Shown here: piece after piece, positions 49,230 to 60,329 of the stretch
How positions within the stretch are numbered: the first letter of the stretch is position 1
Layout: every line of letters starts with the position of its first letter
NCBI GenBank assembly: GCA_028751875.1
Contig: CM054140.1
Span: forward strand, 52,487,430 to 52,551,429
Length of the DNA stretch: 64,000 bases
Origin: Rapana venosa
Taxonomy: Eukaryota; Mollusca; Gastropoda; Neogastropoda; Muricidae
Direction of reading: 5' to 3'
Position numbers and translations under genes: made by a program
The notes under the pieces: generated by a model
Databases searched by the model: none
What the model saw: the letters and a program-made list of their open reading frames with translations, nothing else
Told to the model about the DNA's origin: nothing

Positions 49230-50875
49230 CAACAATTATTTTCACTAAATATATTGATAAAGATAGCACAACATGAATTGGCGACGAACTTTTGTTGATG
49301 ACATCTACTGTTCTAGTCAAGAAGAAATAACAATGAGAAAGAGTCTACTGGATAAGAAGGAGAAGTTGTACTCTCTTCTGCATGTAATAAAACAAAGCAA
49401 TACTTAGGACACAACTAACATTGAACAGTGCAGCAGTTATCACCACAAGACATTTATTAAGTATTTTAATAGGTAGAACTCTTCTTGGAGCAAAAATGGT
49501 AAAAGCCTAGGGCATACTGTTATTGGTCTATATGCTAAAGCAACAATAGGTCTTAAAATGTGGAACTCAAAGCTGACTTAGCATATGACCTCGCACAAGA
49601 TCCTATTTTGTCTAGAACGCCTGGAGACACTGGCTGCGATATGTATTACGGTTTTGGCTCTCTGTTAGCCAACCAGTAAGCTGCTAGTAAGAAACATTAA
49701 AACATATAAAATTTAACCATATAGAAAAGATGAGGAACAGAACACTAGCCACGAACCAACAGGAAACACAGGAAATGTCAAGAACCAAGAGCACCCTCCC
49801 TTTCACAAGTGACATCTGTAACAAAGAAACCTGGAGAGTTGAAGCGGCAAGAGGTTAGCAGAATGGAATCGGCAGAAAAAACGTCAACCAATGCAAAGCA
49901 AAAGATCTTATCTGGAGAAACATTATAAAACAGAGGCTATAGAAACACCAGAAAAAAGACACCGCCACCACCTAAAAACAAACATGCATCTTACTTAATA
50001 TATGGTATAACAGCTATGGGAAATTTGTTATACAGCCTATAGAGTATGAGCAGCAAGCAACCCAAGACAAGAACCGCAGCCAGATCAAAACCAAAACCAC
50101 AACAACAGCCACAAACCATTGCAAAGCAAACAGCTGACAACGATCCATTCCAAATGTATTAATAGATATAATAAATTAATTATACTTATAGTAGAAATCT
50201 GAGTACAGAAAACTGCAGTCAATTAGTCTACCACGCTGCCGTTAATGGCAGCTTAGTGTCGGCATAAACTATGTTAGGAAAGATCGTTCTACAAATGAGG
50301 CCTGCTGATTTAGGAAAACTAGACTTTGAAGACAGCGCCAAGCTAGTTGTGGTTGTAACAGCATCCATGGCTACAAAGACTTCTTGTTAAAGCAGGGAAT
50401 CATTCCAGAAAATATTAGTCCATAAATAGAAAATGGCTTTCCATTAGTATGGATGGTTTGCGGTCTGAATTTAACCGCCCTTGCTTTTAACAGGCAGCAA
50501 CTAACTTGTTTTCTAAACTTCATACAACGAAGAAAGTAAGACATAAAAGCCAATAAAACACTGAACAGAGCACAGGGCAGAATACGAAAACAAAGAAATT
50601 GCTCATTAGACTTATTAATGAAAAACTCGTGAACAAGGACATGCTGCAAAAACATTTTCTGAGTGGACGGGGCAAATAAAAGAGATAGCTACATTGTGAC
50701 AGCAAACAAATATCTCCTATTACTAAGCCACAGCTTCGTGATTAATATCAACCCCTGAAACCCAAAGACAGGCGAATTGCTTTTTTATGTGGTGGTATAC
50801 AATAGTAATATTTCCTTAGCACAGAAGGCTGGTTAACAACAGGCAATTTTTTTTACTTATTATAATTTAAGAACA
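49230..50875 (+). other. element interior without recognised gene, A-rich plus strand
   Basis: No frame is open for more than about 95 codons and no motif could be assigned. The plus strand is A-rich, as it is across the integrase, capsid and ATPase genes of the element, whereas the polymerase region is T-rich on this strand. A degraded plus-strand gene is therefore possible. The protease or an accessory gene would be candidates, but nothing in the sequence shows either. Confidence 0.4.
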
Positions 50876-51810
50876 ATGGATGCTAAACTCTCTAAGATCT
50901 ACTACCACCACAAGGGTTCTGGAAAGGACAGGCGGCTATTAAATACACTAGCAATTTGCAGCAGGAGTAAATTCCGAGTATAAAGAAGTGCTGTCTACAC
51001 AGCAATATGGCAGATCTATTACCTGCACCAGCGCATTAAATAGACCCTCCTTTATAACCCATGAAGCCAAATGATACTCATCAAATCAGACCGTTTATAC
51101 TTACCCTGACACAATCAGAAGAAAGAGGTATAAGTATGCTCTTACTGTATGGACGTAGCTTCTAGGTATAAAGATGCAGAGCCCCTTACTGAAAAGAGTG
51201 GCCACCGCACTGCAGTTGCTTTGCAATAAATCGATATCGGCCCACTAATATATCCCCAGACTTATTCCTCGATGATGGAAAAGAGTTTAAAGAGCATTTA
51301 ATCATGTTACTAAAGCATGGAGTAGCAATAAAAAGAGTATACCAGGCAACCACAGATCTCAAGCACTGGTGAAGTTTTAAACAAGCTGTTACAGAACGAC
51401 TGTTGCATATCATACCACCAAGAAATCATGATCCCAGGCACACGAATACAGAGTGGGTAAGAAGACTGCCGCAGTTTTGAGAGCAATGAATCTGAGATAA
51501 CGAAAGCCACAGGGTTAAAACCTGTGACGCTATCAAACATAAAAACAATACAGCAGCACATCCAAAACCAAACACCGTCTAACAACCGCTAATACCCTTG
51601 GAAGAAAACTGAATTCTGTATGCTCCTGGAGAAGCTGAAGCCAACGACATCACAAACGAGCAACAGATCCCATCGACAAAGAACACTTATGAATAAAAAA
51701 AGTTTGAGATGGATCCTCCTATATATTATTTGTCATTTCCGCACCACTGCGAACTTTTGTTAGAGAGGAACTGCACTAGTGCCACCTAATACTGTCCCGC
51801 TCATAAGGTA
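50876..51810 (+). pseudogene. Polinton retroviral-type integrase (RVE), frameshifted
   Basis: The start is the ATG at 50876 (MDAKLSKIYYHHKG), a typical beginning for Polinton integrases. A frameshift follows near 50920 (the next frame reads GFWKGQAAIKYTSN). The catalytic core can be followed through several frames: KPNDTHQ near 51067, where the first catalytic Asp is expected; YKYALTV and then MDVASRYKDAEPLTEKSG at 51149-51202; DDGKEFKEHLIMLLKHG from 51271, holding the second catalytic Asp. The motif that should carry the catalytic Glu reads ALVKF near 51372, so that residue is not present as read. NEITKATGLKPVTLSN (51484 onward) and a C-terminal region near 51600-51800 complete the order. 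The protein would insert the linear element DNA into the host genome. At least five frame changes or stops make this copy non-functional as written. Confidence 0.87.
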
Positions 51811-52164
51811 GGCTAAGATTTCTTCTAATTAATGACTGGTATGTGTCTCTATCGAAACTGTTTTTGGTACTGCGCGCATTTTATGGGAACAATTTTTTTG
51901 ATAATACTGAAGTGGTGGACACGCTCTCATCATACTAACAACACTAAATATTATTTAGCACCCTTTTTTGAATACCATGATCAAGATTTTTATTTCTACT
52001 TGGCTCCACCAAAGTCCGTCTAGAATGTCCAGCACTGTAAAAGCAGAAGACTGGCAGTGTACCACTACCATAGAATTTGATAAAGAGTAACAATCCATTG
52101 TGAGTCCTCAATCAAAATTTTTCTAACTCGTAATATAAATGTTTAAAAAAAAATAATTAATTAC
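51811..52164. other. spacer between convergent integrase and polymerase genes
   Basis: About 350 bp between the 3' ends of the convergent integrase (+) and polymerase (-). It includes an A/T-rich stretch at 52130-52165 (TTTAAAAAAAAATAATTAAT). Poly(A) signals are plausible but no convincing terminator is seen. Confidence 0.4.
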
Positions 52165-55100
52165 TATGTTCTCCTAGTGCCAAGTGCATATGAGTGCTCC
52201 TGCGAAGAATATAACCGTTTGTATCCTGTGTCAATCAATGTCTTTTTTTCCTAACGACAGGTGTTTATTTGTGCAGGTTGCCAGAGCTTTGGGTTGTCAT
52301 GGTTGAAATACTCTACCTTCAAAAGAAGCCTCTTTGTATTATCATGACTGAGCTTGTTTTGACCACCTGTTGTTGCCAACACCTTTTGCTTTTTTTAAAA
52401 CACCTGACTGGCTTGCACGCTTATACATCTTTGCCCTCAGCCACATAATTTCTTTGATAATATGCCGTTCAGCTCATCCTTCATCCTTACCAATAACTTT
52501 TTTGTTACTGAGAATAGCAAAGGACTGTCTTTTGATTATCACAGGTGGTCATACCTGACCTCGAATCCTATGCCACGTCCTCACAAGGTCCTTTGTATAT
52601 TCTTCTTCGGTATTCAGGATGAAAGAGTCTTGTCTGTGTAACAAGACCCTTACTGAGGATGTTTAGGCTTGAAGAATCATACAAACTCTACACAACACTT
52701 TGACAGCTCCACACACTAAACCCATGAATACTGGTTTTGTCTAGTTTTAACCTGCAACTTCTTCATCATGATGCCATACAGACTGGTCAGAAATGGCCTG
52801 TAGTCTTGATAGCTTGGCTTTGATGTTAGCTTTATGGCTTCGTTTTTCTTTTGTGACTAAGTCTAACATCTTTTCTCTTTTGTGTGGTCTCCATTGTTTT
52901 ACCAGCAGCTATTTTTCCATGAGCTTGAAGTAATCCCTTTTTTGAGCATCGGTTTCCTTCGTTCTCAGATCGTGTTCTTCCGATGTATGGTTTCATGAAG
53001 TGTTTCTTGTCCAAACACAATGATACATGAACAGCATAAGAAATTAACCCATGCCTTAGGTAGAACTGTAGCAGTCGTAGTGGACAAACATCTTGTCTCC
53101 TTGTCATTTAAGTTTGGTACAAGCTTTGCGTTTCTTTTGGAGATGTTTTTGACCTTTCTGCAGCATTGGGTAGCATTGTGCGCGTCATGTAGTTTCATGG
53201 ATAGACTAAATCTACTTCAAGTCCAACCTAGTGCTTGTCAGGCACCATTTGGACAACGCTTTTAGAGTCCATCAACAGCAAAAGGACCATTAAACACGGA
53301 AGTTTCTTATGGGTAGTGACAGACACATCGCCCTCCATACAGATTGTTGTGCGGTCCAAGTACATGAATGTAGTTAGAAGCTTTGCTAGATCATAGTCTT
53401 CCTAAATCTTTGTTGTTGCCACAGTAATTTGTGCGATGCCATACTGATGCCACCACGCCAGACCATCCTCAATCATTTGGACGTTGGCAGTCAACAACAA
53501 ATAAATCGGCTCCCCATACACTTCAAGAAAGCAATCCCCAAGACATTCCTGGTGCGTAATATAGTGTGATGGGTCGAGTCCAGAATGTATCATTCCGGTC
53601 TTTCTGTATTCTCAAAGACATCAGCAAGCAAACATGCAGCAAGCAAGTAAATACTGATCATGGTAATCGCCCATCGTCCGACACTCTTCCTTTTGCCATG
53701 CCACTGAGCAAGGCTGATAGTCATCATCACTGATTCCTTTTACCCGTCAGTCTGCTGAAGAATGCTTCTTTTGGTGGCAGTTCTTCTTCATCAAAGCTTT
53801 CCCATGAGTCCATGTACTCATAAGATAGCTCCTTTTCGCACGAGCTTTGTGTCGAAGTATTTTTTCTTATTGAGCAATACTCACGTGATGAAGACAAAGA
53901 CGCTAGAGATCCCATCAGATGTGTGCAGAATCAAAGACAGGACAGGCTATTTTAGGGTACAAGTCAGTACTTCTCTGATGACTTGAGCAATGCAGTAAGC
54001 CTTATACTCATCAGTTACTGGCAGCATTGAGTAGGTGGTGAGTCGTAACCTCTTAGATTTGTGGAAGAAGACTGCAGCGTCCCACGTTTTGGGATCTACG
54101 TTTCGTTGTAGATTACACTTACTATGTGCGCGCCACGAAACGTACCACGATTGGTCATGAATCCTGACTGTGTGAATTGTCCTTTCCACCTGGGGTTGTT
54201 AATATATTACACTAATCCAAACAATGTGTGGCAGAAGCATACTGTTTCCTGGGCTTCTTCCTGTCATAATGAGCTCTTGTAGTTTGAGCTTTGAAGTATG
54301 TTTATGATTCGTTTCATAGTGTTCAAGAAAAAGCTTAAGCCCGTCTGGTCCTCGATCAAAACGCACGATGTGCACCATCCATCTAACAACAACAGAAGCA
54401 AAGGACACCGTGATGATTACAGATAAGACTGTTTAGCACTTGGTTCGGTGCTGGTCCCTTGGAATGCACAATGATGACTCAAAGTCAGCAATACACTACA
54501 TAGGGACTCTTTTGTAGCTGCTTGAGTTTTTGAAGTAAACCTTGCTTCCGCTTTGTGTTACAATTCAGTGTTGCTTCGGTCTCACTCTACAATGTTTTCT
54601 TGTTTGTCTCTGCTGCCTGTAAAGATGGTAAAATACCAAGCATCGTCTGCATAACTCTTCTTCTGTTTATGCTTTGTTGCTGTGCAACAAGTATACTCAT
54701 TGTTTTCTAAGAGTGTATAAAATGATAACTGGTTTCAATACTCACTAGCAGAGGTCCTACATGGTTTCGTTATCAGATTACCTATTGTGGGAGACCTTTT
54801 TGAGATTCCTATTGGTCTTAACCCACAAGAAGTATTACCTAGCCGCAGCTTCCCAGTGTACACATGCACACTGATGGGGGGGATTAGTTCCACCAAACTT
54901 TCAATACTCCTAACAGCCACAGAAAGACAATGCCAGTGAAGTCAGCTTGTACAATGTCAAGATAGTTTAAACGCTCTCGGCATTTCCTTTTGTTACATGA
55001 AACAGTTTAGCCGCACACACCACCTAAAACACTTGTCCATCTTGTTCGGAATGTACACACAGCACGTTTTGCTACAACATCAGCAAGGGAAATGTAGCTT

Positions 55101-55300
55101 CTACCAACAATGGGATGAAACTTTTGTTGCTTGAGTTCTATGCGAAGAACCTACCACTGTCCAGCCTGATCCCTCATTCTTGCTTGTCTGCAGAATGGTT
55201 CAGAATTGCGCATCATCTCATCGCCCAGTTGTGTTGAGCTATTCAAAGGAGGTCAGTGCTTGGTTTGTTTGTGTAGACACATGAACATTAAGGGTTCGTC
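52165..55300 (-). pseudogene. Polinton protein-primed family B DNA polymerase, frameshifted
   Basis: The whole polymerase can be followed in order on the minus strand, spread over all three frames. N-terminal region: IELKQQKFHPIVGRSYISL (about 55140) and KMDKCFRWCVRL (55040-55003). Exonuclease motif I: SPYVVY and, one base out of frame, ADFESS (54507-54476). Exonuclease region: KCNLQ and AAVFFHKS (about 54100), then YEYMDSWESFDEEELPPKEA (about 53830-53770) and MGDYHDQY (53674-53652). Polymerase part: GLDPSHYIT (about 53580) and NNLYGG (motif A, about 53350). These are followed by FYLRHGL (about 53065), GKTMET (about 52890), a motif C region with a frame break (52645-52626) and NKKVIGK (about 52500). 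The C-terminus ends near 52165. The length (~3.1 kb) is right for a ~1000-residue enzyme that would replicate the element from its protein-bound ends. More than ten breaks make it inactive as read. Confidence 0.92.
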
Positions 55301-55595
55301 TTTGTTTGCTGTGTTGAAAATTCAGCAACCTCAGGGGGGGGGGGGTGGGTTTTTGTTATAAACTTTACTGGTGGTTCGATGTTATCTTGTCTGGTAATGT
55401 GCATGCACTTGGATCACGTTGTACAAATTTGCATTTGTGTAACCCTCAGCTCAGTTGCTGAAACACTTTGTCCATTATTGAGCCTCAACTAAAATCTCTA
55501 ACCATATATAAGATAAAAAATTATTATTAATTAATTGCTTCTTGTTTTTTTGTTTTTGCTTCGGTATGAAGCAGTAAATCTACCGCAGGTAATTC

Positions 55596-56160
55596 TTAGC
55601 TCCTTAATAGAGTACTCAGCTGAGTATTGTCCAGGCCAAGCAGATACCCCTTTTTTATGTATTCCTTTTTTACTGCATCAATGTCCACAGGCATAGCTTT
55701 GTGTTGTTTGTTCTGGTGGTCGAACTTTTGACGCTTCTGGTCATCGTAGTCATCCTGAAGATGCTTGAACTCCTCTTCTGATATTGTGGAATCTGTTAGA
55801 GCTTTGCTAATAATGAACCTGAATGAGCTTAGCTTGCTAATGTCAAGGCAAACAACAGCATCAGTTTTCTAGTTTACGCACAACCTTCTTCGAAAAGACT
55901 GATGTGACAATGAAACAGCTCCTGCTGTATTGAAAACGAGCCCAATGCTATAATGCAGGACACCAATTCCAGTAACCAAGAGAGCAATGCCTGTTCCTGC
56001 TGCGCTGTAGACAGTGTGGCTGTACTGTAGTATAGAGCGCAACACAGTAAATGCTGATCTTACATATGCTGCATTTGTATACTATGCTAGTTGTTTGCTC
56101 TATGTCCATGCTGCATCCTTGTAATGTTTTGTCAAACCGAAAGGTATAGCATTACATTAA
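55596..56160 (-). pseudogene. Polinton small protein with glycine-rich membrane hairpin
   Basis: One minus-strand frame reads YSAAGTGIALLVTGIGVL, then IGLVFNTAGAVSLSHQSF (a Gly/Ala-rich hydrophobic hairpin), then a stop. It continues in the same frame with a helical, charged stretch (ISKALTDSTISEEEFKHLQ, DDYDDQKRQKF) to a TAA at 55598-55596. Hydrophobic hairpin plus SKALTDSxIS-type helix is a recurring arrangement in an uncharacterised protein of Polinton-type elements, from my knowledge of such elements. The position just upstream of the polymerase on the same strand fits an element gene. Function is unknown; a minor virion or membrane-active protein is possible. The N-terminal limit is uncertain because frames are broken upstream of 56060. 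Confidence 0.6.
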
Positions 56161-57800
56161 AGGTTCAGGATCTGTGCACTAGGAACTTTTAGGATTTTAG
56201 CGTCGTCATCTTCGTCTTATACGGTTTTAAAAAATGGTGGTGTGGAATTTATTGGTATTCATGCAGTATCTTGTAGTTGAGTGTCGGCAGTACAACATCT
56301 GTGTAATAGACTGCAACAGTCAATGTATGTAGATTGAGGGATGCCTAAATGTGTTAGCTGTTGGTGGGTCTAGGACAAAGTTGAACTTTATTACTGGAAA
56401 TGTTCCCTTCATTCATTGTCACTCCGCTGTTCCGAATAGCACTAGCAAATCGAGGCATCAACGTCGAGTCCTTTCCAGTTAATAGTAATCCCATCATGAA
56501 CAAGAAAGAACTCTTTCTTCTCTTCAACCAGAACAAACACCAATGGGTACTGGATTCAGCCAAGGAAATAAGGGAAGGAATCCGTAGCAAGTGGTTGATG
56601 GTTTAGTCACTGATCTTTTACTATGAAGCAAGTAACGTGCCTTATTCGTAATGCTATTATCCTACTTCATTTCTACTAGCTGATTTAGCTATCTATGTTA
56701 CTGTCCAGCAATTTATGCTTTACGGAAAGTTCTGTCGGGTGCATAGAGAGTGTATGACGATAAACTCAAACGTGATCTGCCAGTCGATGCTTGGGTTTTG
56801 GATGTGCCCTTTATTAGCTATAACTGTTACTTTGTAAGTAAAATCATCATCTGCTAATGCTTCAGCTTCACATTACGCAACGTTCAATGTTAGGAAACGA
56901 GGAGGTTTCGTAGCTTCTTCTAGTGCTGTAACGCTTGTAGTCCCATCAGTTTTGTACTCAAAGCGTAAACTTCACCAATTTCCCCATCCTTCCAACTCCT
57001 TGTACAACACCAAGATCATTAAGCTCAATAGTTTGGCATGTTTTCAGGTGCTCTTATTACAGGACCGCTGACATGTTATGTATGTATATCATATTTATAC
57101 AGTTTATTTCTAATGTAATATGTAAATTTTTACATCAACTGTATCTTGTGCTGCGTCTTTGATTGATATAACAATGGTTTCATGAAGCCTTCTGTCTATC
57201 TCTTGGAATTGAAGTGTAGTAAAGCTATTGTGCTGCGTTCACAGTACATTGCCCCTGCTAGTTGGAAGGATTCGTAGAAGATCAAAGGAACTGATGAGGA
57301 AGAAGCCCTTCATCACCACTTGGTTTTGTGTGTGTTTAACTGAGACAAGTTACAAAAACAAAGGCTGACCGCCACTCCAATGTCTTTCTCCGACCAAAGG
57401 TTTGGTCCTCGCCAACATCTCAAAGCACCAAACTCTACTTCCGACCCATCATTATAACGCTTGTAAAGATAGGCTCGAAACCAAGCTTTTCTGCAGGCGT
57501 TCTGCATACGTATAAATGTAGAGTCTGTAAGTTAACTCTGAGACTACTTGGTTGAGTTGTGCTGTGAAGCCAGCGGGGCGAAAGCCCGTTTCCAGTGGGC
57601 AAAAGCATAATTATCCCCTTCTGCACAGTAAAATTTACTAAACGCTCTAAGTACTAGGATTCATATTTTGAAGCAGTTGTTTGCTGCTGTCGATGCTTTT
57701 CCATGATACTGTGTAGAAGACCTCAGGCAAACAACAGTTTCTAATGTTGACAGCGGTTTGTCCAAATAGGCTTGGCCTATTTAACAGTACACCTGACTGG
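56161..57800 (-). other. element interior, possible broken minus-strand virion gene
   Basis: No complete frame exists. Minus-strand pieces with protein-like character are RPAGFTAQLNQVVSELTYRL (about 57570-57510), QFQEIDRRLHETIVISIK (about 57200) and LVHDGITINWKGLDVDAS (about 56500-56450). They lie upstream of the hairpin-protein gene in the same direction, so a degraded minor capsid gene is conceivable. I recognise no motif that would establish this. Confidence 0.3.
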
Positions 57801-57997
57801 ATTTGGGTTAGTGTTATAGAACATTTTATCTACAATAGAATAATAATGTATAAATATAAGAAAGATGCAAAATAAGAGCTGGATCTCACTATAACCCGAA
57901 AGACTATTACTTTTAATCAGCAGAGTTGCTGTCAGAGACATTGATCTTTGAAGTAAAAGTTCCAACCACTGAAATCATACGTAAACCCACCAATTAA

Positions 57998-58600
57998 GGA
58001 TATCCTACTGCGAAAGCATGGTTGACTAATCTATACATTCTACAAAACCACTTAAACTTTGCTATCCACTGTGCAACTACGGGCTGTGGTGTGTCATATG
58101 CTGACCACAGAACCATCCAAACCAGTTATAAAGTCCGTTACAGGTTTCAGGTGTACTATCAGTTCAGGCGAGTGTGTTATCTGAGCTGCATGGCCCACTG
58201 CCACTATAGTAACTTCAATCCCTTTAATATAGATTAACATGAAGGCGGAGAGAGGTTGTGCAATAGTTTAATATATGCTAAGACTGCATTCACAAGCACA
58301 GACAAAAATTCCATACATGGGGACTCTGTATTTGGGGTGTGCCACAGGAGATATAATTACTATGACTGGTGCCCTCCAAATACATACTTTCCACGTGTAC
58401 GAGAGTGGAGACATGCGCGCGTGTGAGTTGTTCTTGATCACAGGTCAAATGCACAGCAAATGCACAGGTATCATGACGACCTTTTATTCTTGATAAGAGT
58501 GATGGTTTAACAAGACCAGGATTAAAGAGGAATAATGACTCTGTTCGAACCTATGTGTAGCTTGCTTGGTAGCACAGGCACAGACAAGGTTCGAGTATTA
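57998..58600 (+). pseudogene. unrecognised plus-strand reading frame with two stops
   Basis: One plus-strand frame is open from 57998 to a TAA at 58235, then to a TGA near 58425, then onward for about 27 codons. It reads TIQTSYKVRYRFQVYYQFRR in the first part and YNYYDWCPPNTYFPRVREW in the second. Two stops in about 170 codons is fewer than chance would give in this A/T-rich sequence, so a decayed gene is possible. I do not recognise the protein. It lies just upstream of the intact membrane-anchored frame at 58662. Confidence 0.35.
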
Positions 58601-58661
58601 TTGGTGCACTGGGTTTTGGATGCACGATAAGCAGTTCCTAGCAAATCTTAAGACAGTTTAA

Positions 58662-59126
58662 TCTCGCCGTTTGGACCTACCATCAGCATCAAGTCACTAT
58701 CAAGATGTTCTTCACTATGCAACGTCTAAGGTAGACTTTGCTATAGGACATGGTTTATATATGCTGCCTTCCAACATGCAGTTACAAATAGGAACAATTA
58801 CAAACTACAACAACAATATTATTATAGCTGGAGATGATGTGCTGCTTGGAAAAAATCAAAGTATAAACAATACAGCATCAGTAGTATCAGTAGTAAGTCC
58901 GACACAAGAAACAAGTGTAGTAAGTCCGACACAAGAAACAAGTGTAGTAAGTCCGACACAAGAAACAAGGGAAAGAACTACTACCCCCACCACAGAGCAA
59001 ACAAAAAAATTAATTATTCCCCTTGTAAGAGACAGTCACTATGATGAAATAACTGCTTTAACAAGTATACTTGTTTTAAGCGGCCTTGCTTATCTTTATT
59101 TTAGAAAGAAGAAAACCAACAACTAA
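58662..59126 (+). CDS. membrane-anchored stalk protein of the element, intact frame
   Basis: The frame is open from just after a TAA (58659-58661) to a TAA at 59124. The first ATG is at 58761 (about 121 residues); 30 more codons are open upstream of it, so the N-terminus may be truncated or spliced. It reads VDFAIGHGLYMLPSN and IIIAGDDVLLGKNQ, then three exact 9-residue repeats (VVSPTQETS; 27-bp DNA repeats from about 58890). A Thr/Pro-rich stalk follows, then a single hydrophobic segment (ITALTSILVLSGLAYLYF) and a basic tail (RKKKTNN). This is the layout of a C-terminally anchored surface protein. Short GxGLYL-type proteins occur in Polinton and adintovirus genomes, so a minor virion protein is plausible, but the assignment is uncertain. 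It is the only undamaged frame of useful length in the element. Confidence 0.6.
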   Translation, partial: SRRLDLPSASSHYQDVLHYATSKVDFAIGHGLYMLPSNMQLQIGTITNYNNNIIIAGDDVLLGKNQSINNTASVVSVVSPTQETSVVSPTQETSVVSPTQETRERTTTPTTEQTKKLIIPLVRDSHYDEITALTSILVLSGLAYLYFRKKKTNN

Positions 59127-60329
59127 AACCAGTAACGCCCATAAATGCTCTGCCATAAATCCCACAACTTTTCCTGCTGTTGAAAATAGCCAGCTAACAA
59201 CAAACCAATTAACCTGGAAGAGCTCGCCACATTGTAGGCTAATTTTTTAATAGCTCAGCGAAGTGACCGATTGTTTCCTACCCCAGCCTGTGCCTGTGGT
59301 GCGGAAGGTGGTGGTGGTGTGGTGGCGAAGTGTGCTCCTGTCAGCCGCATACACAATTGTGCTAATAGCGAAAACCCAATGCTGTAATTATACGACAATG
59401 TTATGCCTTGCTCGCGAACAGTTACGGATTCTTTCCGCTAGTGTACTATTTGGCATAAAGAATTCGATGAATTGTTCTTTTATTCTGGCTTAACCTAGAT
59501 TGTAGTTGTTGACTGTTTTATTGTTAAGCCTCTGAATCTTGCTTGGCGTCCATCTTGCCAGATTTTGTAGACGCTGTGGATTCTTTTCTTTACTTCCGGG
59601 TCAAGATTTCATCGTCGGCTTCTGCTACTTTTGTCTTTTCTAGTTCTATGCGTGAGTCTAAATCGCCTAGCTTTGCTTAAATTATGTATCAGTCGCCTCT
59701 AATACCTTAGTTCTTGATTGAGACCCATTATTTTCTCGCATTGGGTAGGGGTTGATCAGTTATTGTTTTCAGTGCTGTGTACTTCGTCTGCTTGGTGAAG
59801 CTATTTCCAACTCTAGAATAGTGTCAGTATGTGTTTGCCGACTAGTGCTATTCTTCAAGTGGTAACTTTCAATGTTTTGTTGGTAGGTTTTGTTCAGCTA
59901 TTTAGTAGTTGATGCAACAGCTTGTGTAGGCAGTCGGTTAAGTATTAGTGCATCACTAATACCAAAGTTTTCTCTGCATAGCAACACTTAGTCTCTGCTT
60001 GAGTGTATTTTTTCACTAAAAACTGATGGGGGTTATTTTTTCTTTGTAATAAAACCTTTTTGTCCTGTGTCCGGTTACAGCATACAGATTGTCCCTTTGT
60101 TGTCCATATCATAGTCCAGTATGGTCTAGTACTTCTGGCGTTGGTTGCCCAATCTTGTTAAAAATCTTTAACTCTGCTGTCTAATAATTCTCTTCTACTG
60201 AATGCAAGGGTACTACAGAGTGCCGCTTCACCCATAACATCAGCTGGCGTTAACACATCACCCCATATCTAGATCAAAGTCTCCATATTCTATTATGTTT
60301 TTTTATTTTGCTACTTAGAGAAAAAAGAT
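59127..60329 (-). other. element interior without recognised gene, A-rich minus strand
   Basis: The plus strand is T-rich here, which elsewhere in the element marks minus-strand coding. The longest suggestive minus-strand piece reads LGDLDSRIELEKTKVAEADD (about 59680-59620), a likely coiled coil of about 30 codons bounded by stops. No family recognised. Confidence 0.35.

Noticed and set aside
49273..50220. A long plus-strand frame beginning MNWRRTFVDDIY that at first looked like a decayed gene
   Set aside because: It contains about 17 stops in 300 codons, close to chance for this composition, and no motif could be assigned.
53762..53986. Plus-strand frames opposite the polymerase (also 53020-53265 and 52370-52558)
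   Set aside because: Antisense shadows of the minus-strand polymerase, whose conserved motifs explain the region.
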